Positions 9,501 to 18,617 of a stretch of DNA of 41,545 nucleotides are shown in pieces. Source of the stretch: Priapulus caudatus. Lineage: Eukaryota > Priapulida > Priapulimorpha > Priapulimorphida > Priapulidae. The stretch spans positions 266,328-307,872 of the forward strand of contig NW_014577249.1 in the NCBI RefSeq assembly GCF_000485595.1, in the 5' to 3' direction. The notes below the pieces were generated by a model. It did no database searches and was not told the DNA's origin. It saw only the letters and a list, made by a program, of their open reading frames with translations. A program made the translations under genes and the position numbers. How positions within the stretch are numbered: the stretch's first letter is position 1; each line of letters starts with the position of its first letter.

Positions 9501-12500
9501 TTATGCAAAAACAACTCCCATAATGCCGTGTTACTCTAGAACAGTGCTTCTTAAACTGGTGAATGGTTCATCCAACAGTGAATGAAAATGGGTGAAAAAC
9601 ATAAGGAAATTTAGTAGCGGGTGACTGAAATTTTCGAAGACTCGAGGGTGAATAACATTGAAATAGTTTACGAAGCACTGCTCTAGAAGCATACATTATG
9701 GCAAGATTCAACTCATGTAGGTGATTCTATAATAACGGCTCAGTATATACATTTCAGGTGCCTTACCTCGAGCAACCCCGCCTGTACAAATGCTGTGATC
9801 AGCAATGACAGATAGTTTTCCACCAAGTTCATTCTGTAAATTTACACAAATAAAATATCTATAATACCATATCATGTACGCACTTACATACTGTCCTTTC
9901 TGTTTCCTTTCTCCATGAAATAATTTTTTTTTCTTCAACCTCAAACAAATCAGACTGAGCAACCATCACTTCATACAGCTAATGGTAGTTGCCTAAGGTA
10001 ATATGTATATGTTATGTACCACGTAGCTGATATTATATATATATATATATATCAGATAAGTGAGAGGTACACGTTAGACATGTAACACGGACCGGCATAC
10101 GGCATACCGAGTGCTAGCTCTGTGAGGTAGTATCGACAGCCCTTCTTCTACAACAAATCCCTCCATCAGTTGCCAGCCATCTCTCATCGATGAAGGATCT
10201 ACAAAGTATTATACAGACCTATACTATATACTATACTATATACTATGTACTAGTGTCTATATTATACACCCCTCATGAGATGTCACTGTTTGCACAACCT
10301 GGCACACTGCACCACAGAATTATGAAAATCGGAAACAAAATACATAAAAATAAAAATACATATAAATCATGAACTCAATACATGCATGGCTTTTCTTTCT
10401 TGATTACGTGCCTTATATACATCACAATAATAACCAACTACTAAGGCAGTGTTTGCAAAATGCAACTTAAGTCATGTGTCGAATGCCCGCAAGTTTCATT
10501 CTTCTGTGACCAGGAACAAAACCCGACATCACAAACAAGCGAACGTACCTAAGGATAACAATGCGTCAGAAAAGTCGTCTGTCCACTCCAACGCGGGAAT
10601 TCGAAAGACTTCAAACAGCACGTCTATGAAATGTTTCTGTAATTCAAAAAGGAGGTTGCCAACAAAAATTCAAAAACAGGGAAGTCTTTATCTTGCGAAT
10701 GTAACTGTATCTGACATTCAACGTTTTATGTAGCGATAGATCCTGTATCTATGAAATACGACACTGTAGAGTACAGTCTCAGCATCTGACCAAAGAAAGG
10801 AAACAGAGAAGAATGATACAGGTTTCATAGCTGAAAGTCAGTGATGGAAATGGGAGTGAGCAAGGATTTGTGTGGAAATATTTACATATACCATTGTACA
10901 TCTATTACGACGATATTATCGGACAAGTTCACCTACCCTAGCATAATAGCAGCTACCCAAACATAAGCCCACATAACCCTAAAATAGTCACGCTTACCCT
11001 TATATCCTCATAAGGCAGGGATAGTACTTTTACCACAGAGCGGATCCCCGAGTCGTTTTTCTTGCATAGTCGTATCATTCCTAGTATAGAAGCAGAAGCA
11101 TGATCAATAACACACGTCTAGCAGCTAATAATAACAGTTATAAATCAATACCAAGCAGTGTGTCTGGCAAAGTATGACGCTCAGACATTTTACACAGTGA
11201 ACCCATGTGTATAACCACGTTATCACTGTATCAATTTGTAATGAAGTCTTTTAAACTCAACTTTGCAACTAACTTTATATTTTATACATGCATATATCAC
11301 CACGTACCTGGCCAGGACCGAAGCATCGTAACTATCGCTTGCTTGCACGCGACAAATCGTAATTCCTGGTCTTCGCTGAAACATTAAATGCAGGACAAAC
11401 CTTGTTAGAGTTATTGGGTTGATTATACTGACCACATTACTTCGACACTGGAATTTTTAAACAGCACTTTAACATGCCAGCATGCATGTGACAAAGAAAA
11501 TACCAGCTGTGTGAGACATCATTACAGCAGGTGAAACTGTGAGATAACATAACAGCAGGGGGGTAGTGTAAGACATCATTACGACAGGTGTTGTCTCTAT
11601 ACGAGAAATTTACCTTTCAGATGCTTCCTGATCAGGTGCAATAGAGTTGTGCTTGTAGTGAAAATCTGTGAACGGTGCTAGTACTTGCTGCAACCAAAAG
11701 TCAACAGTCGTTACCACAAACAGTCATCCCGACTGTTAAGTTGTTAACGAACAATGCTTTTGACATATTAGTTCCGAGAGTGGCTACCAACATCTGATTG
11801 TTTTTTTTCATCTTGATAACCTTTTCTTAGACCAACAAACGTTTTCCGAAAATGACAACTGCCTTTATCAAAAGGGGCTAGAGGTGATATTGACCTTATC
11901 CAGCCATCCTTTGTGAAGGCGCGGTGCTTTAATATAAGCTTAATTGTCTATGTTAATGTCATGGTTATCTGCCATACACCAACAGTAGTCCGCAGCAAAA
12001 TGAGGGAGTCCGCAGTCTGAGGTTCAAAATTAAAGATATTAACAATAACGCATGTGCTTATTTTTAAGATTCATGCGGTTGCACATCTGGCAAATTTTTT
12101 TTTTACATTAGCTGGAAAAATATGGTAATTCCGCAAGGCCGTGCTCCATAATGAACTATTTAGTACGGCAGAATTTTCAGGGAGTCACACAGACTCCTGC
12201 ATATGTCAAATCAGGGAGTTTTTTACTCCGGACACCCGTTAATTTCGCACCCTGGTGCCTGGAGAGACGTCTATGCTTAACCACATGGCTGCCAGACGGT
12301 CCATCCATGCGCTAACAGTCCAGTGCTTCTTAAACTATTTCAGTGTCATTCACCCTCGAGTCTTTATCACAAAATTTCATTCACCCGCGACTAAATTTCC
12401 TCTCGTTTTTCACCCATTTTCATTCACTCCAAAATAATTTCATTCACCTGCAACTAAATTTCCTTATGTTTTTGGTAAGTTTCATTCACCCTAAAATAAT

Positions 12501-15500
12501 TTCATTCAACCATTCACTAGTTTAAGAAGCACTGGGTTAGCGTAATGAAACTTTCGTGGGTGAATGAAATTTTGTGATAAAGACTCGAGGGTGAATGACA
12601 CTGAAATAGTTTAAGAAGCACTGCTCTAGAAGCAGACATTATCTGAAGATCATTATATTGAAGATTCAACTCATGTAGGTGATTCTATAGTAAGGGCTCA
12701 GTATATATACAGTTTAAGAAGCCGCTGCTGGCTGAGCTATCACACTGACCTCGATGTCAACGCCGTTGCGTATGTAGGGTCTGGTGCGGGGGTTGTTGAG
12801 CAGGTGCAGCACAGTTGCCACCATCGCCTCGTTGATTCCCGGCATCGACGCGTCTAGGATGCACTTCATGAGCACGCCAACGCCGCCGGCCCGCGCCACC
12901 ACCTCCGGGTTGTACACAGCTGCGGGGGAGAGAGAACGACGGGTTAACGAGTCAGTAGCGATGTCCCGACGATCGATTATAATCCATCATCCATCGATTA
13001 TATTTGCAGCAACCGACTGAGCGCTTGATTATGAAAATAAATTATCGATTATCAAAAAAAATAATTAATTAAAATTAAAATTTGCAAATATTGATGAAAT
13101 TACTATTTTATTTTTGTGCGGTTTTTGTTTGTTACATTTTTAACCTACACCAAACATAAGCAAGTATAATACTGTTACATAGCTTTTAGAATATTGTATT
13201 ATAAAAAATACTCATATTATAATAATTATACATGATATATTTCAATATCTGGTAGCCGCGATCAATGCCATTCAACCGATTATCTTCGATCATCGATCGG
13301 TTGGGTGCAACCGATGATCGATTCGATGATGAAATTCCAACCGAGTCCCATCACTACCAGTCACACGCATGCATTGGGATTCGAACGTCATTGCAACATG
13401 CAGGCATAACGCTGCACGATCGTGAGAAGGGGGTAACAACACGCAATGATGTTAACCCACATTCATATCCTATAGAAAAAATCTATACCATATCATAATC
13501 GATTTATGCCTCATAGAGGTTACAGTGGATCAGGAAAAACGGGTTAAAAATTGCCTTGAAAAGCCTTGAAAATTGGCCTAAAGCCAATGTTTTGTATGTA
13601 TGCCCATCTGTTCCGCATAAAATTTGTCGACAAAAAGGAAAGTTGTCCTAGAACATTTCTTTAAAAGAAACGTTTGCCACTGTGCTTCAAAATGTTTATT
13701 TAAACCCAAGAAAAATTGTAGCTAACACACAATGGCAGGCACAGGTGAAACGTACAGCTGCTACAATTCACAAAATACTCCCCCTATCCAAATACCGTCT
13801 GCGATCACATAAACACTACACACTACAACGCTAGGATTGAGCAGCTCGCAAAGCAGAGTGGCAAAAACTTGATCAACTCGCTGACCGAAGGTTGAGAAAA
13901 TAGAACGTGTTCTAATTTCAAAACTAGTTCATATCAGCTTACAAGTTGAGCGCTCAAATTTTACGCTTACACTGCCGACTTTCAGTCAATTAATTGAAAA
14001 AAATTTATCAGCTCTGTCAACTTTTCAGCAAAACGTTGATAGTGTAAACCCAGCTTATGGTTGACAGAGAGCGGTAACTCGCAAGCTCTAGCCCAGTTCG
14101 CAGAATCACAAAATCCTCCCCCACATGAAAACCACCTACAATCACACAGAGACTACACACTACAACACTAGGATGGACAGAGAGGAGAGCGGCTCGCGAA
14201 ACTAAACAGAAATAAAACTAAAAAAATATAATAAAATAAAATAAAATAAATAAAAATTTAGACGTTTCACAAAATCGACCCCAGGGGCTGCCAAATCCGA
14301 GAAATTTCTCGGAAACAAAGTAACCTGTATGATACAGGCGTATGTTCCGCTTCACTACACTAACCGCCTGTACCCCTTGCTTATTCAGCGCGCTTCGCGA
14401 ACGAAGAAATCATCGCGCTCAATCAGAGAGCTGTAACGGGCCAATCAGCGAGCAGGCTTTTGCCTGACGTCATTTCTCAAGTTATTCAAGTTGAATTTAT
14501 AACTGCAATTAGTGCATGCTTCTGCCAAAGCCATTAACTGGATTGTTTCCATTCATCAGGTATTCGCCTAGGGCGAAGTTTTGCCGTATTTACTTCTGTA
14601 AGCTCGATTGCTCGCCGCTAATCAGATTCCCCGCCATAACAACCGGTCGATCGATAACGAGGCTCGCGAACTGCTGGCGCGGCGCTCGCTTACAGGCGTT
14701 ACCGTGTTAGTGTAGTGAAGCAGAACATACACCTGCATCATACAGGTTCGGAACAAAGGATAATTCTCATCCATGCTACACACTACGACGCGAGGGTTGA
14801 CAGAGAGCGGTAACTCCCGAGCACTAACCAAAAAAATAAACGAATAAAATAGAGTTGATGGAGAGCGGCTCGCGAAACTAAACAGAAATAAAACAAACAA
14901 AAAATAAATAATACAATAAAATAAAACTAAAAAAATAAATATAAATAAAAATTAAAAAATAAATAAAAATAAAACAAATAAAACAAAATAAAACTAACCC
15001 AGTTCGCATATGGTGGCGAGGCAGCAGCGGACGAGGCGGTCGTGTCCCCCATCACCGGCGATTGCGACGACGGCGTTGAGCAGTGATCGCGGGAACGTTG
15101 CCGGGTCGATGCTCATCATCTTGCGGATGAGACGCAGCACCTGTATCCGCTCGCCCTCGTTATCCTGCACCAGATCTAACGACCTGTCAGAAACATCGTA
15201 AAGTTAATGCTAATGTTAATGCTAAAGTTAAGCCTAAAGTTAATGCTAACGCTAATGCTAAAGTTAATGCTAATGTTAATGCTAACGTTAATGCTAAAGT
15301 TAATGCTAATGTTAATGCTAAAGTTAATGCTAAAGTTAATGCTAATGTTAATCCTAAAGTTAATGCCAAGATAGCGCTTATACGACTGATGTTAATATTA
15401 CGAGAATAGCGTTGACGGAAACGCATCGCAGCTACGAGAAAACTTACGATACCAGAAACTTCAGTTTGATTTCTCCCCAGCATCTCGCTCTCTTCCCTTC

Positions 15501-15528
15501 TCTCTCTTATCTCTCTCTCTCTCTCCGT

Positions 15529-15594
<66 letters not shown>

Positions 15595-18178
15595 GCTCTC
15601 TCTCTTTCTCGCTTGCACCATGTCTCTCTCACACAGGCCAAACCACTTTGCACATGCGAGATGAAGTATAGCAAAGGTAAAGCAAGGTAAAGGTTTTCAT
15701 ACCTCACTATTAATAAATCTATTTGCAGACTAAGAAGCGCTCTCAGGCGTTGCTTGTCCCGGATATAATAGCGTAGAGCTCGGAGCGTTGCAGTGCGTAT
15801 CTCCTTTGCTTGATGCAACAGGCCTAAGCGAAGACTGTTCCACAAAGATACATAGTTACCTATCATTGCACATAATATTAAAGTAATCAAGATACAACAC
15901 AGGATATGTAATTAACCCCTCCATTACGATTATTGTGTTGAAGCATTACATAGAGGAGGTATAGTACCAAAACGTAGTCATACCAATAGCCAGAATGCCA
16001 ATCAATTATCACACTAAAGTCAATTTCAATATTGGCCAGCCAAGAACAATGACGTGCAATACTTTGGATTTTCTGATAATAGTGATTACACCAGTATCTT
16101 ACCAGCATAGGATGTCTTCCCGTGCGAAACCAGCATGCTGGTTGCCAAGGTAACAGCAGAGTCGGACAAAGTTGTTGAGGTATGCGAGCTTCAGTGCTCT
16201 GCGTTCGTCCTTCACGCGCGTCACGTGTACGAGGATGTCCCGCATGTTCTGCGCCGCATCTATAAAGGTTTGTGACGAATCATGCGGTGGCACGGAGAGA
16301 GAGAATTATAACACTGCTCCACCGCATCATAAAGGTTTGCAATGATTCACACGGTGAGAGAGTAGAAAGAGAATTACAGCACTGCTCTCCACCTGCCCCT
16401 GAGTGAATGCATGTGCTCTTCACGGTTGCTCGGACATCATCGCAATCTAACATTAGCACAGTCCCACTGATACATCGAACAAGATCATTGCTCTCCTATA
16501 TATATACAAGCAGATTGTCCTTCCATGGATTAGCAAATTCAGCCTTAAAAACCTCACTAGGGTATCAACAGCTGCACTTTTTTAAGATGGTGACAATGTT
16601 GCTGATTAAATGTGTGTACAGACTGGTATGGTATCCCGTTCATTCAGCATTAACAAGTCCTGAAAATGGTATTCCCGCACAGTTGATGACAGAATCATTA
16701 GTAAAATTAACATTATATCCAACAGGATGACACAATTGCGCGCTACTTCTGTTATAACACTATTGGTTTGAGTTATGGGCTTGATTACTTTGAATGGCGT
16801 ATGAGCACATCTTAGATCTCCAATTACCATGAATTAAATCAGTAGGTTATTAAATTGGAAGAATGAAACTATATACTCCAAAGATACCACAGTGTTCATG
16901 CAGAAGTAAAGACCAAATATACCTTTAGAAAAATCCAGCTGAATTTGTTCCTCTTCACTGTCTACTCTACCTATAAAACATAATCAGGTACCATGTAAAT
17001 CCATTTTGCTAATATCATTTACTGTTGCTATTTAGCAAAGTATATAACACACAACAAAGGCTTTTAGAGATATTTTTCTAACTAAATCTGGCTTTATTTG
17101 TGTTGTGCATCAAACTATAAATTTAGTTTAGACTTTATTAGTAATATTCTAATTTAAAAGGCATCACCATAATTTACCTGGGCTAAGGCTCACTAAACAG
17201 AAAAGCAAGTTAAGCCAATGGGAGCAAGTCCGTGGTGTAGCTCGATTGGGTTTTTAGGTAGAATGAATTTATAAATTGTGATAATGATATGATGCACCCA
17301 ACATACACTATCTACAAAATGGGCCTTGATGTACAGTACATGAAGACTCAGCTCTTCATTATAGTAATACCGCTCAAGGGGTCGTTGTCGTATCAGGTAC
17401 TACAGATATGTACCCGAGGTACATAATGTATACACAAAGTGTACCAGACTTGTACTACAGAAGTGTACCCTAACCCTAACACTAACCCTAACCCTAACCA
17501 TAAACATACCTCATAGTCATAGTCATATAAAAATATAAACATAATACTAAACAACCTAAAACTACCTCGGGTACATATCTGTAGTACCTGATACGACAAC
17601 GACTCCATCTGCAGTACTACCATAAAATATTACTCCAAAGTCCATTAGCACCATGTTGGTTTGGCAGTGTGTAGGCCTCTATGCAATAATTATAATGCAA
17701 CCAACCTTGAAGCTTGACACTGTGACAGTGACCATTCATTGATTCAAAGACAATAATAAACATGCAAAATAATAAATACAGTATCACAAGCCGTTAGTAA
17801 ATAATGAGCACGTTACTAATTAGGTTAGGCACTTCGTACACGCGTTCAAATGTAATCGTAACGTACCCATGTGAATATTTTTACCTGGCTATGTCTATGT
17901 ATAGGCGTTTACAGCCTACAGCCTACAGTGCTACGTAGTACGCTACAGGCACTGACATCAGCAAAAAAGTTGTGGAATCAAACTGTAACTGCGATATTTA
18001 CGTTACAACGACCTAATTACACTAATGTATCATATAATAATCACACAATATGATAATATCCTGAGACAAATCCACAAATACACTGACGGGCATACATGAC
18101 TAGCTAATATTAAGGTAAACACTTGCCTCTAAAGCCTTTGCTCCTTGCTGTATATTTTCGTGAAAGTACAGCCGCCAT
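6246..18178 (-). CDS. RICTOR, mTORC2 scaffold, exons 1-19 (partial gene)
   Basis: RICTOR is the large alpha-helical ARM/HEAT-repeat subunit that defines mTOR complex 2, which phosphorylates AKT/SGK/PKC hydrophobic motifs. The exons are 18178-18127, 16970-16923, 16259-16103, 15834-15703, 15183-14999, 12919-12750, 11687-11614, 11375-11308, 11080-10998, 10636-10549, 10198-10108, 9833-9767, 9384-9304, 9018-8918, 8509-8323, 8104-8003, 7812-7630, 6717-6658 and 6349-6246. All junction phases agree and give 677 codons, against about 1700 in human. Diagnostic stretches include AYLNNFVRLCC (exon 3), LHQAKEIRTATLRALRYYI (exon 4), VLHLLNNPRTR (exon 6), LAPFTDFHYKH (exon 7), ILLGELLHV (exon 13), RLHDVKKRG (exon 15) and KENFNWDWDLI (exon 16). 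These match RICTOR_N and the following middle domain. Intron 1 uses a GC donor (AGAG|GCAAGT); the other donors read are GT. The start lies in AAAATGGCGGC. Exons 1-19 have no lesions. Confidence 0.96.
6500..6600. repeat. (ACGC)n/(CACA)n microsatellite
   Basis: Simple alternating purine-pyrimidine run, mainly CACACGCACGC, in the RICTOR intron between exons 18 and 19. Preceded at 6395-6490 by four short repeats of CACACCTGTGAATTACAA-like units. Minus-strand Cys/Val/Arg open frames here are artefacts. Confidence 0.85.
7165..7591. mobile_element. hAT-like MITE, copy A (TAGTGATG ends)
   Basis: A 427-bp AT-rich element with terminal inverted bases TAGTGATG and CATCACTA, bounded by a perfect 8-bp direct repeat ATCACCAG at 7157-7164 and 7592-7599. 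An 8-bp target duplication is typical of the hAT superfamily. It is non-coding, so non-autonomous. The same family is at 12956-13356. It sits about 30 bp from the splice donor of RICTOR exon 17. Confidence 0.88.
8127..8360. repeat. tandem duplication of RICTOR exon 15 end plus donor
   Basis: Three good copies and one decayed copy of a 50-70-bp module follow one another. On the minus strand each holds the last codons of exon 15 (CTGGAGAGG), the donor GTAAGCG, and intron bases ending TTATTATAAACACC. Potential donor boundaries are at 8322/8323 (used in my model), 8255/8256 and 8203/8204. Reading past the first donor meets a TAA after eight codons, so the first donor is the only one that keeps the RICTOR frame. 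Confidence 0.85.
8134..8319 (+). promoter_or_regulatory. array of four CTCF-consensus-like motifs
   Basis: The duplicated module carries a motif resembling the animal CTCF core (consensus near CCASYAGRKGGCRC) four times in the same orientation: CCAGTAGAGGGCGCT at 8134-8148, CCAACAGGGGGCGCT at 8186-8200, and CCAGCAGGGGGCGCT at 8238-8252 and 8305-8319. The last base pairs of each motif overlap the splice donor of RICTOR exon 15 or its copies. The motif match is visible; binding is inference. Confidence 0.55.
8580..8830. repeat. AT-rich (TTA/ATA)n low-complexity tract
   Basis: Runs of ATTATTATTATT and ATAATAATAAT with almost no G or C, in the RICTOR intron between exons 14 and 15. No other signal seen. 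Confidence 0.7.
9542..9680. mobile_element. hAT MITE with perfect CTCTAGAA target duplication
   Basis: A 139-bp element beginning CAGTGCTTCTTAAACT and ending in an imperfect inverted copy (AGTTTACGAAGCACTG). It is flanked by a perfect 8-bp repeat CTCTAGAA at 9534-9541 and 9681-9688. CAGxG ends and an 8-bp TCTAGA-centred site are hallmarks of hAT elements. No coding capacity. In the RICTOR intron between exons 12 and 13. Confidence 0.92.
10022..10056. repeat. (AT)n microsatellite
   Basis: Short TATATATATATA run in the RICTOR intron between exons 11 and 12. Confidence 0.8.
11510..11592. repeat. short tandem duplication in RICTOR intron 7
   Basis: Three related pieces of about 30 bp, each around GACATCATTACAGCAGGTG or AACATAACAGCAGGGG. 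Local duplication only, with no coding role seen. Confidence 0.55.
11985..12254 (-). mobile_element. truncated CAGGGTGCG-family element
   Basis: Inverted relative of the element at 20167-20529, sharing CAGGGTGCGAAATTAACG, AGACTCC..GGAGTC-rich parts and TTCAAAATTAAAGATATTAA. One end (CGCACCCTG at 12254) is present; the other terminal repeat is missing. In the RICTOR intron between exons 6 and 7. Confidence 0.7.
12321..12534. mobile_element. hAT-like MITE, full-length copy
   Basis: Starts CAGTGCTTCTTAAACT and ends with its exact inverse AGTTTAAGAAGCACTG. It contains three internal ATTTCATTCACC repeats, an expanded form of the 9542-9680 element. The flanking 8-mers do not match, which suggests rearrangement after insertion. 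Confidence 0.85.
12535..12712. repeat. partial MITE plus duplicated RICTOR intron flank
   Basis: 12535-12623 is the right half of a CAGTGCTTCTT-family MITE. The following 12624-12712 is a diverged copy of 9681-9757, the unique intron sequence beside the MITE at 9542-9680 (shared GATTCAACTCATGTAGGTG and GGCTCAGTATATA). So a MITE end and its neighbouring host DNA were copied together to about 3 kb away, landing about 40 bp from exon 6. Confidence 0.75.
12956..13356. mobile_element. hAT-like MITE, copy B (TAGYGATG ends)
   Basis: A 401-bp relative of the 7165-7591 element over its whole length, with ends TAGCGATG and CATCACTA. The 8-bp flanks CGAGTCAG and CCAGTCAC agree at 6 of 8 positions, fitting an older insertion. 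It lies about 36 bp from RICTOR exon 6, in the intron toward exon 5. Confidence 0.83.
13735..14275. repeat. diverged local repeats, A-rich end
   Basis: Two diverged copies of a segment with CACTACACACTACAACRCTAGG and GCTCGCRAA lie here, and part of a third is at 14770-14900. The piece at 14090-14103 repeats CCCAGTTCGCA, the last bases and donor edge of RICTOR exon 5 at 14999 on the other strand. It ends in AAAATAAAATAAA runs. Confidence 0.55.
14322..14748. mobile_element. TIR element with about 40-bp terminal repeats
   Basis: Ends AACCTGTATGATACAGG and its inverse; the inverted arms continue through GTATGTTCCGCTTCACTACA with few mismatches. The extreme ends are also self-complementary. Related flanks CGGAAACAAAGT and CGGAACAAAGGA lie at the two sides. 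The interior has CCAATCAG at 14441, a second CAATCAG at 14420, and a CRE-type TGACGTCA at 14465-14472. No protein. Superfamily unknown. In the RICTOR intron between exons 5 and 6. Confidence 0.8.
14770..14996. repeat. third copy of local repeat with A-rich AAATAAAA tail
   Basis: Repeats the GTTGACAGAGAGCGGTAACTC and GAGAGCGGCTCGCGAAACTA pieces seen at 14060-14210, then a long run of AAATAAAATAAA up to the donor of RICTOR exon 5. Tail and local copies suggest repeated slippage or retroposon tails. Confidence 0.6.
15199..15365. repeat. 6/12-bp minisatellite (GTTAATGCTAAA)
   Basis: About 14 copies of a 12-bp unit, GTTAATGCTAAT or GTTAATGCTAAA, lying just upstream of the RICTOR exon 5 acceptor (16 bp away on the minus strand). 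The minus-strand frame reads as Leu-Ala-Leu-Thr repeats, an artefact. Confidence 0.9.
15481..15615. repeat. (TC)n microsatellite
   Basis: About 120 bp of TCTCTCTC with few interruptions, in the RICTOR intron between exons 4 and 5. On the minus strand it is a purine run. Confidence 0.92.
16255..16391. repeat. tandem duplication across RICTOR exon 3 acceptor
   Basis: Two copies of about 68 bp beginning CGCATC(T)ATAAAGGTTTG. The first contains the functional acceptor of exon 3 (minus strand CCTTTATAG|ATGCGG). In the second the equivalent reads CCTTTATGATGCGG, so the AG is lost and only the upper copy can splice. Confidence 0.75.
16392..17371. other. RICTOR introns 1 and 2 (minus exon 2)
   Basis: Apart from RICTOR exon 2 (16923-16970) I see no gene, repeat or RNA here. 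The open frames at 16407-16730 and 16606-16830 have no domain. Confidence 0.5.
17372..17612. mobile_element. TIR element with telomeric-repeat core, copy 1
   Basis: A 241-bp unit with perfect 41-bp terminal inverted arms (17381-17421 and 17563-17603) starting GTCGTTGTCGTATCAGG. Between them are CCCTAACCCTAA-type telomere repeats (about 17467-17503) and an AT-rich stretch. The flanks AGTAATACC (17363-17371) and AGTACTACC (17613-17621) match at 8 of 9 bases, like a 9-bp target duplication. No protein. In RICTOR intron 1. A second copy is at 26085-26349. Confidence 0.85.
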
Positions 18179-18425
18179 TTTGATTCTAAGTCTATTCTAT
18201 TTTACTCCGAGCGATGTCGCTACATGCCACGTGTGTAAATCAAGGAAAAAGTTAGAAACTACTTAACAGTAATAAAATACCCGCAGCAAATTTATAAATA
18301 TAATACTAAGATAAATACTAAAGTGTAAATACATAAACTCCATAATGAGCATAACATAATAATTTTATCTGGCAGTGGCATCGTGTTGCCGCATTGTACT
18401 AAGAAATATTTGCACTAACAAGTAA

Positions 18426-18440
18426 CCACTAGGTGGCAGT
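18426..18440 (+). promoter_or_regulatory. CTCF-like motif in shared promoter
   Basis: CCACTAGGTGGCAGT fits the CTCF core pattern CCASYAGRKGGC plus a following purine. It has the same orientation as the four sites at 8134-8319, about 10 kb away inside RICTOR. Confidence 0.45.
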
Positions 18441-18449
18441 AGACCAAAG

Positions 18450-18460
18450 TTTTGGCGCCA
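18450..18460. promoter_or_regulatory. E2F-like site
   Basis: TTTTGGCGCCA matches the E2F consensus TTTSSCGC on both strands. It would suit S-phase control of ASF1, whose vertebrate ASF1B relative is a known E2F target. It lies 158 bp before the ASF1 start. Confidence 0.45.
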
Positions 18461-18617
18461 TAATTTTACTACTAAAGTATAATTATACATTTTTGCGCGT
18501 TGTCTGAAGTTTGAATATTTATTGTGATTATATTACTCTAGTTGTAAGTTTAAATAGACTATTTTTAAGTCTATAAAGTTTTTCCTATTTGTGAAGTAGC
18601 TTTACTGTCGTGAGGAG

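Larger units (their letters stand above)
18179..18617. promoter_or_regulatory. divergent RICTOR/ASF1 promoter region
   Basis: The start codons of RICTOR (18178, minus) and ASF1 (18618, plus) are 439 bp apart and point away from each other, so both 5' UTRs and promoters must lie here. No TATA box stands out at either start. Motifs seen are TTTTGGCGCCA (E2F-like, 18450-18460), CCACTAGGTGGCAGT (CTCF-like, 18426-18440), and AAAATGGCGGC over the RICTOR start (YY1-like). Transcription start sites cannot be placed from sequence. Confidence 0.75.

Noticed and set aside
10449-10733. 94-aa plus-strand frame
   Set aside because: Overlaps RICTOR exon 10 on the other strand, which has splice sites and clear similarity; the plus frame has none.
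17467-17503. CCCTAA array as a chromosome end or fusion point
   Set aside because: It lies inside a gene intron, enclosed by 41-bp inverted arms that recur elsewhere, so it belongs to an element rather than a telomere.
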